Assembly: GCF_010365285.1 (NCBI RefSeq)
Contig: NZ_CP048286.1
Span: forward strand, 854,001 to 918,000
DNA length: 64,000 nucleotides
Source: Paenibacillus rhizovicinus
GTDB taxonomy: Bacteria; Bacillota; Bacilli; Paenibacillales; Paenibacillaceae
Reading direction: 5' to 3'
In this document: positions 1 through 8,989 of the stretch, piece by piece
How the letters are laid out: each line of letters begins with the position of its first letter
Position numbering within the stretch: the first letter of the stretch is position 1
The notes under the pieces: model-generated
The model's input: the letters and a program-made list of their open reading frames with translations, nothing else
Databases searched by the model: none
What the model was told of the DNA's origin: nothing
Made by a program: the position numbers and the translations under genes

Positions 1-556
1 CCTTGGCCTTCCTACCGGACAATCCCGAAGCTGATGGTCTCTGCTTAGCAGGTGCATGCTTCGGCGGTTCGATGACAACGGGAGCGAGTCCTTTCGGCTT
101 TGCCGAATTCTCTGCCGCAGGCTGCTCTAGTTCGTACAAGCGAGAATATCGTTTCGTAAGAATCGCAATCCGAAGCTTCTCAAGCAATTGTTCACCGACT
201 TGGCGTATGTCAGGCGACAATGGGCCCGACGGCTTCCGGATGAAGTCAAATGCGCCATTCTGAAGCGCTTTGATCGTCTCTCTCGTTCCGTCGTCGCTGA
301 TGCTGGACATCATGATGATGGGAACCGGATGCATGCGCATAATGCGCTCAAGCGCATCCAGGCCGTTCATTTCGGGCATTTCCAAGTCCATCGTAATTAC
401 GTCCGGCTTGTGCAGGCGTACCGCTTCTATCGCCTCGCGTCCGTTATTAGCTGTCGCGATGATAGTAAACTGCGAATCTTCCGCTATCAAATCGCAGATG
501 ATTTGCCGCATGAATGCGGAGTCGTCTACGACAAGCACCCGGGAAGTTGAGCTCAT
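1..556 (-). CDS. cheB: Chemotaxis response regulator / protein-glutamate methylesterase CheB (partial, N-terminal part)
   Basis: CheB removes methyl groups from chemoreceptors and so resets them during adaptation; it is switched on by phosphorylation from CheA. About 185 residues are visible. They start with a receiver domain (LVVDDSAFMRQII, with the acidic pair; phospho-acceptor Asp in TMDLEMPEMNG; later KPSG), followed by the start of the linker. The catalytic methylesterase domain lies beyond the left edge of the window. The gene follows flhG by about 30 bases, the same place as in the Bacillus fla-che operon. The open frame runs off the end without a stop, so the truncation is caused by the window and not by mutation. 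Confidence 0.9.
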   Translation of the reverse strand, partial: MSSTSRVLVVDDSAFMRQIICDLIAEDSQFTIIATANNGREAIEAVRLHKPDVITMDLEMPEMNGLDALERIMRMHPVPIIMMSSISDDGTRETIKALQNGAFDFIRKPSGPLSPDIRQVGEQLLEKLRIAILTKRYSRLYELEQPAAENSAKPKGLAPVVIEPPKHAPAKQRPSASGLSGRKAK

Positions 557-585
557 ACGCCAGCCTCCTATCTCTCAAAGGTTAA

Positions 586-1455
586 TTATGATCGTTTAAA
601 CATACGCTGCAGGAATCCTTTGACGCCGCTGTTCGCGGAAGCAGGAGAACCGGGAACTTCAGCAAACCGATAAGCGATTTCGTTGATGGCCTTGGACGCG
701 TCCGTACCGGGAAAAGCGATTCCGAACGGAACCTGTTTCTTTACCGCTTTCGAGACGTTCGGATCATCCGGCAAGATGCCGAGCACTGGAATGTCCAGCT
801 CCAGAAACCGGCGGGCGACAAGCCCGATTTTGTCGGCCGTCGCTTTACCCTCACGCTCGTCCACCGCACGGTTGACGATGAGTTTGAAGTTCACGCCGTT
901 TTCCATCGCCGTTACCATTTTGATCAATGCGTAAGCATCCGTAATTGAAGTCGGTTCAGGTGTCGTGACAACGATCGTTTCCTGCGCCGCGGCAATGAAT
1001 TTGACCGTTTCCTTGGATAATCCCGCTCCGGTATCGAAGATGATGATATCGTATTGGCCTTGCAGCCTGCCGATCTGCTGCGCGAAAAAATCCAGCTGAG
1101 ATGGCGAGAGGTCCAGTAAGTCCTTGAACCCCGAACCGCCGGCGATAAAATGCACGCCTTGCGACCCTTCCTGGATAATCTCCCAGATCGTCTTCTCTTG
1201 CTTTAACAGATGGTAGAGATTATAAGTCGACGAGATGCCCATCAGCACGTCAATGTTCGCCATGCTGATATCGGCATCAAAAACGAGTACCTTCTTGCCG
1301 AGTCTCGATAAGGCAATCGCAAAATTCAAGCTGAAGTTCGATTTGCCGACGCCGCCCTTCCCGCTTGTTACCGTGATGATGCGGGTCATTCTTCCTGCAT
1401 CGCTCATTTCTTGGTTACGAACCATATGCCTTAACGCTTCCGCCTGGTCATTCAT
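586..1455 (-). CDS. flhG: Flagellum placement ATPase FlhG (YlxH, MinD family)
   Basis: MinD-type ParA ATPase that works with FlhF to control flagellar number and position. The deviant Walker A (SGKGGVGKSNFSLN, about residues 32-45) and Walker B-like VLVFDADISMANIDV are visible. The chosen start gives an N-terminus MNDQAEALRHMV, which carries the DQAxxLR activator helix known to stimulate the FlhF GTPase. A longer frame opens at 1482, but the ATG at 1455 has GGGGGA about 6 bases ahead and yields this conserved N-terminus. The start overlaps the end of flhF by 8 bases, which suggests translational coupling. The C-terminus is basic (MFKRS), typical of membrane-targeting tails. Confidence 0.92.
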   Translation of the reverse strand: MNDQAEALRHMVRNQEMSDAGRMTRIITVTSGKGGVGKSNFSLNFAIALSRLGKKVLVFDADISMANIDVLMGISSTYNLYHLLKQEKTIWEIIQEGSQGVHFIAGGSGFKDLLDLSPSQLDFFAQQIGRLQGQYDIIIFDTGAGLSKETVKFIAAAQETIVVTTPEPTSITDAYALIKMVTAMENGVNFKLIVNRAVDEREGKATADKIGLVARRFLELDIPVLGILPDDPNVSKAVKKQVPFGIAFPGTDASKAINEIAYRFAEVPGSPASANSGVKGFLQRMFKRS

Positions 1456-2872
1456 GCGAATCCCCCAGCAGTTGCGCAACATACGTCGAGGCGCGGAATG
1501 CTGCGATATCGTCTGGAACGGTTTGGCCGTATGCGATGAAGGTTGGCTTCAACCCATGCTCCAGCGCTAAATTCAGAATAGATCCAACCGCGCTGGTCTC
1601 GTCTTGTTTCGTGAATAGTACACGCTCTACCCCGAATTTCGCGAAATTGCCCGCAACCGCGGACATGTCACTGAACTTGCCCGTCAGGCTCAGCACCAGG
1701 AACGTTTCGGAATAGCTGCCTGTCTGAAGCAAGCTGTTCACTTCCGAAACATACAATTCGTTGCGGAAATTGCGCCCTGCGGTATCCATGAAGATCAGTT
1801 CCCGATCCTCTAAAGCATGGAATGCCCTTGCGACCTCGGATGGCGAGAATACAACTTCGAGCGGCACGTTCAAAATCGTCGCATACGTGCGCAGTTGATC
1901 GACCGCGGCGATGCGGTACGTATCGGAAGTAATGAATCCGACCTTCCGGCCTGCCTTCAAAGTTTGCTCGGCAGCCAGCTTGGCGATCGAGGTTGTCTTG
2001 CCGACTCCGGTTGGGCCTACGAAATGAATGACTCTCGTATCCCTGGAGATCGCGCCTTCCTCAAAGTCTTTCAACCAGTCAAGCAGAATGGTTTCGGCAA
2101 GTTTCCATACGGTGGATCGATCAGGAGCCTCTTGTTCATGATCGTCTTGATTCAACTCGAGCTGCGCTTCTATGGATTGAATCAACTGATCGATCCATTG
2201 TTCGCTCACTTCCTGCTCCTCTAGACGTTCGCACAAATCTTGTATAGCCGCTGGCCGTGATTTTACCCGCTGCTGGTTGGACATCCGCATGATCCATTGT
2301 TTCATATCGCGAATTTCTTCCATTAATAGATCTTCGGACACTCGAGGCCTGCGAGAATCTGCCGTAGGCGTTGCCTGAACAACGTTTGACCGGGACAAGC
2401 TGTCTCCGCCATTAGACGCAATCGAAACTGTCGGTGCGGTAGCCGTAGGTGCACTGGTAGCCGTACGTGCCGCATAGACGGCAGCCGGAGAGGTAACCCT
2501 CGCGAACTGCTCCTGCTCGGGGGTAAGAACTGCAGTCGCTGCATGTTTTGCGACAACGTCTTCTTCAGCCCGAGGCTGCTTTTCTCGGATTGCAACCGCA
2601 GCCGATAAGGTGGCTGCCATAGACGCAGCCGCTTCCGGCGAGAGTGTCGCCTTGGGGACAGGAGCCGCAGGACGACCGGCTGGCTTCGCGCTTTCGCCTC
2701 CGCTTGTCTCTACGGCCGCGATCACTTCAGTCTTCTTCTTCCTGAACATGCCAAGAAATCCGCCTACGCGAATTTCTTTCGTATTTAATATAACGGCATC
2801 GATGCCCAATTCGCTGCGGATCATTGGCAGTGCCTCAGGTAAGGCATTCACGATGTAGCGCTTTACCTTCAT
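1448..2872 (-). CDS. flhF: Flagellar SRP-family GTPase FlhF
   Basis: SRP-type GTPase (the third member beside Ffh and FtsY) that marks the site of flagellar assembly at the membrane. At 474 residues it has a basic N-terminal B domain of about 170 residues, rich in Ala/Thr/Pro and predicted unstructured, then an N domain and a G domain. G-domain signatures are [17 protein letters not shown] (G1), DTYRIAAVDQLRTYA, FMDTAGRN (G3) and TKQDET (G4). The start codon shares four bases (ATGA) with the end of flhA. FlhG follows with an 8-base overlap, so the two interacting proteins are made together. Confidence 0.93.
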   Translation of the reverse strand: MKVKRYIVNALPEALPMIRSELGIDAVILNTKEIRVGGFLGMFRKKKTEVIAAVETSGGESAKPAGRPAAPVPKATLSPEAAASMAATLSAAVAIREKQPRAEEDVVAKHAATAVLTPEQEQFARVTSPAAVYAARTATSAPTATAPTVSIASNGGDSLSRSNVVQATPTADSRRPRVSEDLLMEEIRDMKQWIMRMSNQQRVKSRPAAIQDLCERLEEQEVSEQWIDQLIQSIEAQLELNQDDHEQEAPDRSTVWKLAETILLDWLKDFEEGAISRDTRVIHFVGPTGVGKTTSIAKLAAEQTLKAGRKVGFITSDTYRIAAVDQLRTYATILNVPLEVVFSPSEVARAFHALEDRELIFMDTAGRNFRNELYVSEVNSLLQTGSYSETFLVLSLTGKFSDMSAVAGNFAKFGVERVLFTKQDETSAVGSILNLALEHGLKPTFIAYGQTVPDDIAAFRASTYVAQLLGDSHE

Positions 2873-4902
2873 AGATTCACCACTCCAATGCTTTGAACTT
2901 CAATACTCGGTTCAAGCTCGCTATAGGATAAGACCGGAATGTCCTGCATGGTGCGCTCAACGATTTGACGAAGATACATACGTATCGTCGGTGAAGCCAA
3001 TACAATCGGCTGGTTGCCGGATTGAATCTGCTTGTTCACTTGCTCGTTAAGCTTCTGGTAGATGGTCTGCGTCGCTACAGGATCAAGCGCCAAATAGCTG
3101 CCTTGATCGGAGCTTTGCACGGATTCCGCGATTTTCTTCTCCAAGGACGGTCCGACCGTGATGACGCGAAGCGTATCTCCTTGATTGGAGAATTGCAGCG
3201 TTATCTGTCTCGACAGCCCTTGTCTCACGTATTCCGTTAAAATATCGGGATCCTTCGTATAAGTACCGTGATCGGCAAGCGATTCGAAAATCGTTACCAT
3301 ATCGCGGATCGAAATCTTCTCGCGAAGCAGCTTGGACAATACTTTCTGAATATCGCCCACATTCAGAATCGACGGGATCAGCTCATCGACCAGCGCAGGA
3401 TACGATTCTCTGACATTGTCGATCAGCGCTTTCGTTTCCTGACGTCCGATCAGTTCATGCGCATGGCGCTTAATCAGTTCCGTCAAATGCGTCGCGACGA
3501 CGGATGGAGGATCGACGACGGTATATCCGGTCAATTCAGCGCGTTCTTTCGTCGATTCATCAATCCACATCGCCGGCAGTCCGAACGCAGGCTCTATCGT
3601 TTCGATGCCGATAATGCTGTCATCCTCGAAACCGGGACTCATTGCCAAATAGTGATTCAGCAGCAACTCGCCTCTTGCGACCGTGTTGCCTTTGATTTTG
3701 ATGACGTACTCGTTCGGCTTGAGTTGAATATTGTCGCGGATACGGATGACCGGAACGACCAGGCCGAGCTCGAGCGCGCATTGCCTTCGGATCATAATGA
3801 TCCGATCGAGCAAATCGCCGCCCTGCTGCGTATCGGCAAGCGGGATTAAGCCGTAACCGAATTCGAATTCGATCGGATCCACCTGGAGAAGACTGATAAC
3901 GCTCTCCGGACTTCGGACCTCTTCTATTTCTTGCTCTTCCACGAGCAGGTCTTCGGCATGCTGCATCTTGGTTTGGTTCAACTGCATCCGGTATCCTGCA
4001 AAAGCAATCAGAGCCGCAAACGGTACCGTAGCAAATATTCCGATCGGCGTTCCCACTCCAAGCAGCGTAATGGTAGCCGCTACGATGTAAAGCAGTTTCG
4101 GATAACGGAATAATTGCGTCGTCACATCCTGTGCCAAGTTGTTGTCCGATGCTGCACGCGTTACGATTAAGCCTGTTGCGGTCGAAATCAACAAGGCTGG
4201 AATTTGACTGACCAAGCCGTCGCCGATCGTAAGAACGGAGAAGGTAGACAACGATTCGGAGAAAGACAGACCGTGCACCGACATGCCGATGATGAAGCCG
4301 CCGATCAGGTTGATGAACAGAATGATGATGGATGCAATCGCGTCTCCCTTGACGAATTTGCTCGCACCGTCCATGGAACCGTAGAAATCGGCTTCTCGCT
4401 CGATCTTCAGCCTTCGTTCCCTTGCTTGCTGCTCATTGATCATTCCGGCATTCAGATCGGCATCGATGCTCATTTGCTTACCGGGCATCGCGTCGAGGGT
4501 AAACCTTGCGGCGACCTCGGCGACGCGCTCGGAGCCTTTCGTAATAACGATGAACTGCACGACGACCAGAATGAGGAAGACGACGAAGCCGATCGCGATT
4601 TGCCCGCCGGCAATCCAATTACCGAATGTCTCTACCACGGTTCCCGCTTCGGCCTTCGAAAGAATATTCCGGGTCGTCGAAATGTTAAGCGCCAGCCGGA
4701 AAAGCGTCGTGACTAGCAATAACGCCGGAAATATCGAAAATTGAAGCGAATCTTGCGTGTTCATCGATATGAGCAGAATCATCAACGCAATGGATATGTT
4801 AACCATCAACAGAACACTGAGCAGCGGAGTAGGAATCGGAATGACCATCATCAGCACGATGCCGATAATGCCAATCAGTATGGTTAAATCTCTGGCCTTC
4901 AT
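2869..4902 (-). CDS. flhA: Flagellar type III export gate protein FlhA
   Basis: Nonameric membrane component of the flagellar type III secretion gate. It couples proton flow to export and docks chaperone-substrate complexes through its cytoplasmic domain. At 677 residues it has the usual length. Several N-terminal hydrophobic helices (first about 300 residues) contain the conserved FHIPEP-type loop (FVKGDAIASIIILFINLIGG follows the amphipathic segment), and a soluble C-terminal half of about 350 residues carries ANRELIGRQ-like text (HELIGRQETKALID). GGAGGAGG precedes the ATG. The gene lies between flhB (29 bases upstream) and flhF (4-base overlap). Confidence 0.96.
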   Translation of the reverse strand: MKARDLTILIGIIGIVLMMVIPIPTPLLSVLLMVNISIALMILLISMNTQDSLQFSIFPALLLVTTLFRLALNISTTRNILSKAEAGTVVETFGNWIAGGQIAIGFVVFLILVVVQFIVITKGSERVAEVAARFTLDAMPGKQMSIDADLNAGMINEQQARERRLKIEREADFYGSMDGASKFVKGDAIASIIILFINLIGGFIIGMSVHGLSFSESLSTFSVLTIGDGLVSQIPALLISTATGLIVTRAASDNNLAQDVTTQLFRYPKLLYIVAATITLLGVGTPIGIFATVPFAALIAFAGYRMQLNQTKMQHAEDLLVEEQEIEEVRSPESVISLLQVDPIEFEFGYGLIPLADTQQGGDLLDRIIMIRRQCALELGLVVPVIRIRDNIQLKPNEYVIKIKGNTVARGELLLNHYLAMSPGFEDDSIIGIETIEPAFGLPAMWIDESTKERAELTGYTVVDPPSVVATHLTELIKRHAHELIGRQETKALIDNVRESYPALVDELIPSILNVGDIQKVLSKLLREKISIRDMVTIFESLADHGTYTKDPDILTEYVRQGLSRQITLQFSNQGDTLRVITVGPSLEKKIAESVQSSDQGSYLALDPVATQTIYQKLNEQVNKQIQSGNQPIVLASPTIRMYLRQIVERTMQDIPVLSYSELEPSIEVQSIGVVNL

Positions 4903-4931
4903 GACGTTCCTCCTCCATTAGATAGGCGACA

Positions 4932-6023
4932 TTATTTCACTTTGTTCTTAAGTTTATATACATAAGCCAGTACTTCCGCCACAGCTTGGAACAAATCGGC
5001 GGGAACCGTATCTCCGATTTCCGTCCGATCGTACAACGCTCTGGCCAGCGGCCTGTTTTCCATCATAATGACCCCGTGCTCCTTCGCGATATCTTTGATT
5101 CGAAGTGCAACGAAGTCCATACCTTTGGCAATGATCGTCGGCGCTTCCATCTTCGAGCCGTCATACTGCAGCGCGATCGCGTAGTGGGTCGGGTTCGTAA
5201 TGACCACGTCTGCTTTCGGTACCTGCTGCATCATCCGTTGAAGTGCCATCCTGCGCTGCCGTTCGCGAATTTTGCCTTTGATCAGCGGATCGCCTTCGGA
5301 TTTCTTGTACTCGTCCTTAATGTCTTGTTTCGACATCTTCAGGCTTTTCTCGTGTTCATAGCGTTTATAGAAATAATCGAATGCCGCGAGCGCAACGAGA
5401 ATGGAGCCGATTTCGAGCCCAAGCTTTATGGTGACGCTGGCAATGAAACTGAAGATATTGCCGATGGATACCGTGGCCAGGCCCAGGATGCGATCCCGTT
5501 CTTGCCAGATCGTCATATACACGACCAAGCCGATTAACACCAGTTTCAAAATGTTCTTAATGAATTCGACGACGGAGTGCATGGAAAAAATGTTTTTAAA
5601 TCCTTTGACCGGATTCAATTTACCCAAATTCAGTTTGAGATTCTCTCCCGTAAACAAGAGGCCCACTTGCATATAATTACCTAGCAGACCAATCAGTACC
5701 GTGATGATGAAGATCGGTGCAAGAAGCATAAAGCCCTGCACCATCAGATCGGAGAACAAGTCAATAACGTTACTCGTCGTCACTTCCATCAGCAGTTTCT
5801 GTTCAAGCAGTATGCCGAACATGTGCAGGAGTCGAACTTTATAATAACCGCCAAGCATAATGAAACTGAGGAAAACGAACAAGAGGATAAACGCAGCCGG
5901 AATCTCTTGGCTCTTCGCGATCTGCCCTTTCTTTCGCGCCTCCTGCCGCTTCTTAGGCGTTGCACGCTCCGTTTTTTCCTGCGAAAACATCTGTAGATCG
6001 AGCGTCCAACGGTATTTCGTCAT
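4932..6023 (-). CDS. flhB: Flagellar export switch protein FlhB
   Basis: Membrane protein that switches export specificity from rod/hook to filament substrates after it cleaves itself. The N-terminus has the family signature EKTERATPKKRQEARKKGQ, followed by four hydrophobic segments and the cytoplasmic domain. The autocleavage motif NPTH is present in VVITNPTHYAIALQY (about residue 270), so self-processing should be intact. The length of 363 residues is normal. AGGAGG lies 7-8 bases before the ATG. A 115-base gap separates it from fliR, unusually wide for this operon, and is filled by a palindromic repeat. Confidence 0.96.
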   Translation of the reverse strand: MTKYRWTLDLQMFSQEKTERATPKKRQEARKKGQIAKSQEIPAAFILLFVFLSFIMLGGYYKVRLLHMFGILLEQKLLMEVTTSNVIDLFSDLMVQGFMLLAPIFIITVLIGLLGNYMQVGLLFTGENLKLNLGKLNPVKGFKNIFSMHSVVEFIKNILKLVLIGLVVYMTIWQERDRILGLATVSIGNIFSFIASVTIKLGLEIGSILVALAAFDYFYKRYEHEKSLKMSKQDIKDEYKKSEGDPLIKGKIRERQRRMALQRMMQQVPKADVVITNPTHYAIALQYDGSKMEAPTIIAKGMDFVALRIKDIAKEHGVIMMENRPLARALYDRTEIGDTVPADLFQAVAEVLAYVYKLKNKVK

Positions 6024-6046
6024 CTGGTAAGCCTCCTACTCTAGCC

Positions 6047-6139
6047 GAAACGGTGATCGCCGTCCTTTTGGCGGCGTATCGCGTTTCATTCCGATGAAAT
6101 ATAAGATGCTATAAGCCGAAGCTTAACGATCTTATATTT
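6047..6139. repeat. Dispersed palindromic repeat, copy A (flhB-fliR gap)
   Basis: This roughly 93-base block is clearly related to 42989-43086. It contains two inverted repeats. The first pairs GAAACG (6047-6052) with CGTTTC (6082-6087), with inner arms CGCCG/CGGCG. The second pairs AAATATAAGAT with ATCTTATATTT. The right end runs into the fliR stop codon. The two copies share the order of arms and an identical core GCGTTTCATTCCG. It is likely a REP- or MITE-like non-coding element; no transposase is nearby. Confidence 0.7.
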
Positions 6140-6927
6140 TAAGCTGCAGGACCTTGCAGGATTGAAAGTAGCTTCTGCATTGCACTGAACATTTGCTCGA
6201 ATATATGTCCGTAGATCGTAACGAGTCCCGGCATCAACACGGCCATCATGAGAAAGCCAACGAGGATCTTGATCGGCATTCCGATGACGAATACATTGTA
6301 TTGCGGTGCCGTTCGGGCTAGAAATCCAAGCCCGACGTCCGTTAGAAACATGGCCACGACGAGCGGTGCGGACATTTGAAGCGCCAGCATGAATGTCTGC
6401 CCTGCCATGCTGGTAAGAAAAGTCGTAATACTGCCTGTCTTCATATGAAGAAACAGCGTATTCGAAATCGGAATCCAGTCATAGCTTTGCAACAGCGCTG
6501 ACAGCAGGTAATGATGTCCGTTAATCGATAAGAAGATAAGCGTTGCGATCATGCCCTTGAAATTACCCATCAGCGGCGCCGAAGCTCCGGTCATCGGATC
6601 GATGATGTTCGCCATTCCGAAGCCCATTTGCATATCGATGAAGCTGCCGGCCGTGTTGATAATCGTAAAGAACAGATAGGCGGTGAAACCGAGCAGCGCC
6701 CCCGCGAGAGACTCGCGGATAATCGCCAGTATGTATTCGGCGTCCGGCACGATGGTTTGCTTCATGCCGTACGTAAGGAAGACCAGAAAGGATACAAAAA
6801 AACTGAATCCGATCTTAAAGGTATTCGGCACGTTTCGAGTGGAAAAGATTGGCGCCACGACGAAAAATGCTGTTATTCGACAAAAAATAAGCAAAAAAAT
6901 AGGGAACCCTTGAAGAAACAACTCCAT
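6139..6927 (-). CDS. fliR: Flagellar export gate protein FliR
   Basis: Polytopic membrane subunit of the FliP-FliQ-FliR export channel. At 262 residues it is mostly hydrophobic helices, with family text such as FCRITAFFVVAPIFSTRNVP near the N-terminus and LGFLARTAPQYNVFVIGMP near residue 200. The gene follows fliQ by 12 bases. Its stop codon TAA sits at the edge of palindromic repeat copy A, so an insertion there may have fixed the present C-terminal end. I see no disabling change. Confidence 0.94.
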   Translation of the reverse strand: MELFLQGFPIFLLIFCRITAFFVVAPIFSTRNVPNTFKIGFSFFVSFLVFLTYGMKQTIVPDAEYILAIIRESLAGALLGFTAYLFFTIINTAGSFIDMQMGFGMANIIDPMTGASAPLMGNFKGMIATLIFLSINGHHYLLSALLQSYDWIPISNTLFLHMKTGSITTFLTSMAGQTFMLALQMSAPLVVAMFLTDVGLGFLARTAPQYNVFVIGMPIKILVGFLMMAVLMPGLVTIYGHIFEQMFSAMQKLLSILQGPAA

Positions 6928-6939
6928 CGATCCACAGCC

Positions 6940-7209
6940 CTATCCGATGTATTTATACAAGTTATTCAGCAGGTTGTAAGTGAAATCGACCAGCGTGTTC
7001 AATATCCATGGACCAAATAACAAGATGGACAGCAGAACCGCTGCCACTTTCGGAACGAATGCCAGTGTCTGCTCCTGGATTTGCGTCGTCGCTTGAAAAA
7101 TACTGACGATCAGCCCGACGATCAATCCAACCAACAGCATTGGCGCACTAGCCTTTAGCACCGTATATACCGCCTGCGCAGCCAACTCGATGATGAAATC
7201 CGAACTCAT
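6940..7209 (-). CDS. fliQ: Flagellar export gate protein FliQ
   Basis: Small two-helix membrane subunit of the flagellar type III export channel, 89 residues as usual. Hydrophobic segments are LKASAPMLLVGLIVGLIVSI and VAAVLLSILLFGPWIL, joined by the conserved polar loop FQATTQIQEQTLAFVPK. AGAGGAG lies ahead of the ATG. It lies between fliP and fliR with gaps of 23 and 12 bases, the standard order. Confidence 0.95.
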   Translation of the reverse strand: MSSDFIIELAAQAVYTVLKASAPMLLVGLIVGLIVSIFQATTQIQEQTLAFVPKVAAVLLSILLFGPWILNTLVDFTYNLLNNLYKYIG

Positions 7210-7232
7210 GATTGCACTCCTCTCCGCAGGGG

Positions 7233-7991
7233 CTATGTCGTATTAAAACTTAATAATAGCGACTTAATAACGAGATACCAGCCGTCTACGAGAACAAAGA
7301 GCAAAATTTTGAACGGCAGCGAAATCATGACCGGCGGCAGCATCATCATCCCCATCGCCATCAAGGTACTCGCAACGACCATGTCGATAATCAGAAACGG
7401 AATGAAAATCATAAAGCCCATTTGAAATGACGTTCGAAGCTCACTTAAGGCATAGGCCGGGACCATGACGGTAATCGGAATATCTTTATAAGTCGTCGGC
7501 TGTTCCGTCTTGGTATACTTCATGAACAACTCCAGATCTTTCTGCCTGGTCTGATTAAACATGAATTTCTTCATCGGCTCAGCCGCTTTATTGAGCGCCT
7601 GGGTTTGCGTGATTTCGCCTTTTAAGTACGGCTGCAGCGCCACGTCGTTCACTGCGCTTATGGTCGGCGACATGATGAAGAAGGTTAGAAACAGTGCCAG
7701 TCCGACTAACACTTGGTTAGGCGGCATCGATTGCGTACCGAGCGAGGTCCGTACGAAACCGAGTACGATCACGATCCGTGTGAAGCTTGTCATCAGAACA
7801 AGAATGCCCGGCGCGACGCTGAGTACCGTAATAATCAATAGCAAGGATAGTGCGCTCGTCCCGGGTTCGTCGCTTCCTTGGTCGCCAATACTGACGCTCA
7901 CATTCGGAAGCGGTTCTGCAAAGGCATGCGCGTGGAACAAAAGAGCGATCAATTGAAAAGCCAGCACCGTTAGTGCGATTTTTTTGTTCAT
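7233..7991 (-). CDS. fliP: Flagellar export channel protein FliP
   Basis: Core pore-forming subunit of the flagellar export gate, made with a cleavable signal peptide (MNKKIALTVLAFQLIALLFH, then AHAFA before a probable cleavage site). At 252 residues it carries the family signatures LSVAPGILVLMTSFTRIVIV, LFLTFFIMSPT and FLIIDMVVASTLMAMGMMML. The start ATG overlaps the fliO stop as ATGA (four bases), suggesting coupled translation. The downstream fliQ gap is 23 bases. Confidence 0.96.
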   Translation of the reverse strand: MNKKIALTVLAFQLIALLFHAHAFAEPLPNVSVSIGDQGSDEPGTSALSLLLIITVLSVAPGILVLMTSFTRIVIVLGFVRTSLGTQSMPPNQVLVGLALFLTFFIMSPTISAVNDVALQPYLKGEITQTQALNKAAEPMKKFMFNQTRQKDLELFMKYTKTEQPTTYKDIPITVMVPAYALSELRTSFQMGFMIFIPFLIIDMVVASTLMAMGMMMLPPVMISLPFKILLFVLVDGWYLVIKSLLLSFNTT

Positions 7992-8602
7992 TCGTCCAAC
8001 AACCGATCATTGTGATTTTGCTCTTTAAGCAGCTCTTCGACTTTCTGTTTCCGATCCGCCTGCCGCTTCATGCCGTTGTTGAGCAGCTCTTTGAAGGAAA
8101 CATTCGAAGGCTGCCACGGTTCTTCGGTCGGTTCTTGCGATGATCGTTTGTTTCGCAATCTCGCCAGAAATTCCGCCATGGACGGCGAGCTCCAGTTTCG
8201 GCTGTTTTGCTGTTCGATAGCGTCCAATATAGCTGCGGCCGTGTCAGGATCATCGATTTTATCCAATAGCGTTATGTCTTCCCCGACCCCTACCACGTAT
8301 ACGCGACCGGATAGTTCTACGACCTGAAGCGACTTGTTCTGTCCGAGCGGAATCCCCCCGAGCGATCGAAGCGCCTTGTTGGTGCCCCAACCGCGATTGC
8401 GGCTGGCTAACCATTTGATCAGAAGAATGATAAGTCCGATAACGATCAGGAGTGCGGCAATAACCCAGATTAAGTAACCGATGCCTGCTCCGACGTCTGG
8501 TTTCCCATCGTCGTTGCCGGCCGCCGCTGATGCGAGACTTGCTGTAATTAGCCAGCCAGGGACTGCTAGTCCAGCAAGTCGAAATACGTTAAAAACTTTC
8601 AT
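7988..8602 (-). CDS. fliO: Flagellar biosynthesis protein FliO (FliZ-type)
   Basis: Single-pass membrane protein that helps FliP fold and assemble. Visible parts are an N-terminal signal-like stretch (VFRLAGLAVPGWLITASLAS), one strong transmembrane helix (LIWVAALLIVIGLIILLIKW, about residues 44-65) and the short conserved cytoplasmic block IPLGQNKSLQVVELSGRVYV. The C-terminal third is charged and poorly conserved. The length of 204 residues is within the range for Firmicutes. It lies four bases after cheY, and its stop overlaps the start of fliP. Confidence 0.88.
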   Translation of the reverse strand: MKVFNVFRLAGLAVPGWLITASLASAAAGNDDGKPDVGAGIGYLIWVIAALLIVIGLIILLIKWLASRNRGWGTNKALRSLGGIPLGQNKSLQVVELSGRVYVVGVGEDITLLDKIDDPDTAAAILDAIEQQNSRNWSSPSMAEFLARLRNKRSSQEPTEEPWQPSNVSFKELLNNGMKRQADRKQKVEELLKEQNHNDRLLDE

Positions 8603-8606
8603 CCTC

Positions 8607-8969
8607 TTAACCTAGCGTTTTCTTGATTGCTTCAATAACGCGGTCAGCTTGAAAAGGCTTCACGATGAAGTCCTTGGCTCCGGCTTGAATCGCATCGATA
8701 ACCATGGCCTGCTGACCCATTGCGGAACACATGATGACTTTGGCGTTGCCATCGATTTTCTTGATTTCTTTCAACGCAACGATACCGTCCATTTCCGGCA
8801 TCGTGATGTCCATCGTGATAAGATCCGGCTTCAGTTCCTTGTATTTCTCGATTGCTTGCGCTCCATCTTGCGCTTCTCCTACGACTTCATATCCGTTCTT
8901 CGTTAAAATATCGCGGATCATCATTCTCATAAAAGCTGCGTCGTCCACGATCAAAATGCGATTTGCCAT
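8607..8969 (-). CDS. cheY: Chemotaxis response regulator CheY
   Basis: Single-domain receiver that carries the phosphoryl signal from CheA to the flagellar switch (FliM/FliY). All key residues are visible in 120 amino acids: acidic pair in ILIVDDAAFMR, phospho-acceptor Asp in LITMDITMPEMDG, the Ser of VIMCSAMGQ in the Thr/Ser position, and the Lys of FIVKPF. GGGGGAAG precedes the ATG. Its place between fliY and fliO is the same as in Bacillus. The two proteins it acts with, FliY and FliM, are encoded directly upstream. Confidence 0.96.
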   Translation of the reverse strand: MANRILIVDDAAFMRMMIRDILTKNGYEVVGEAQDGAQAIEKYKELKPDLITMDITMPEMDGIVALKEIKKIDGNAKVIMCSAMGQQAMVIDAIQAGAKDFIVKPFQADRVIEAIKKTLG

Positions 8970-8989
8970 TGCTTCTTCCCCCTATGGTG

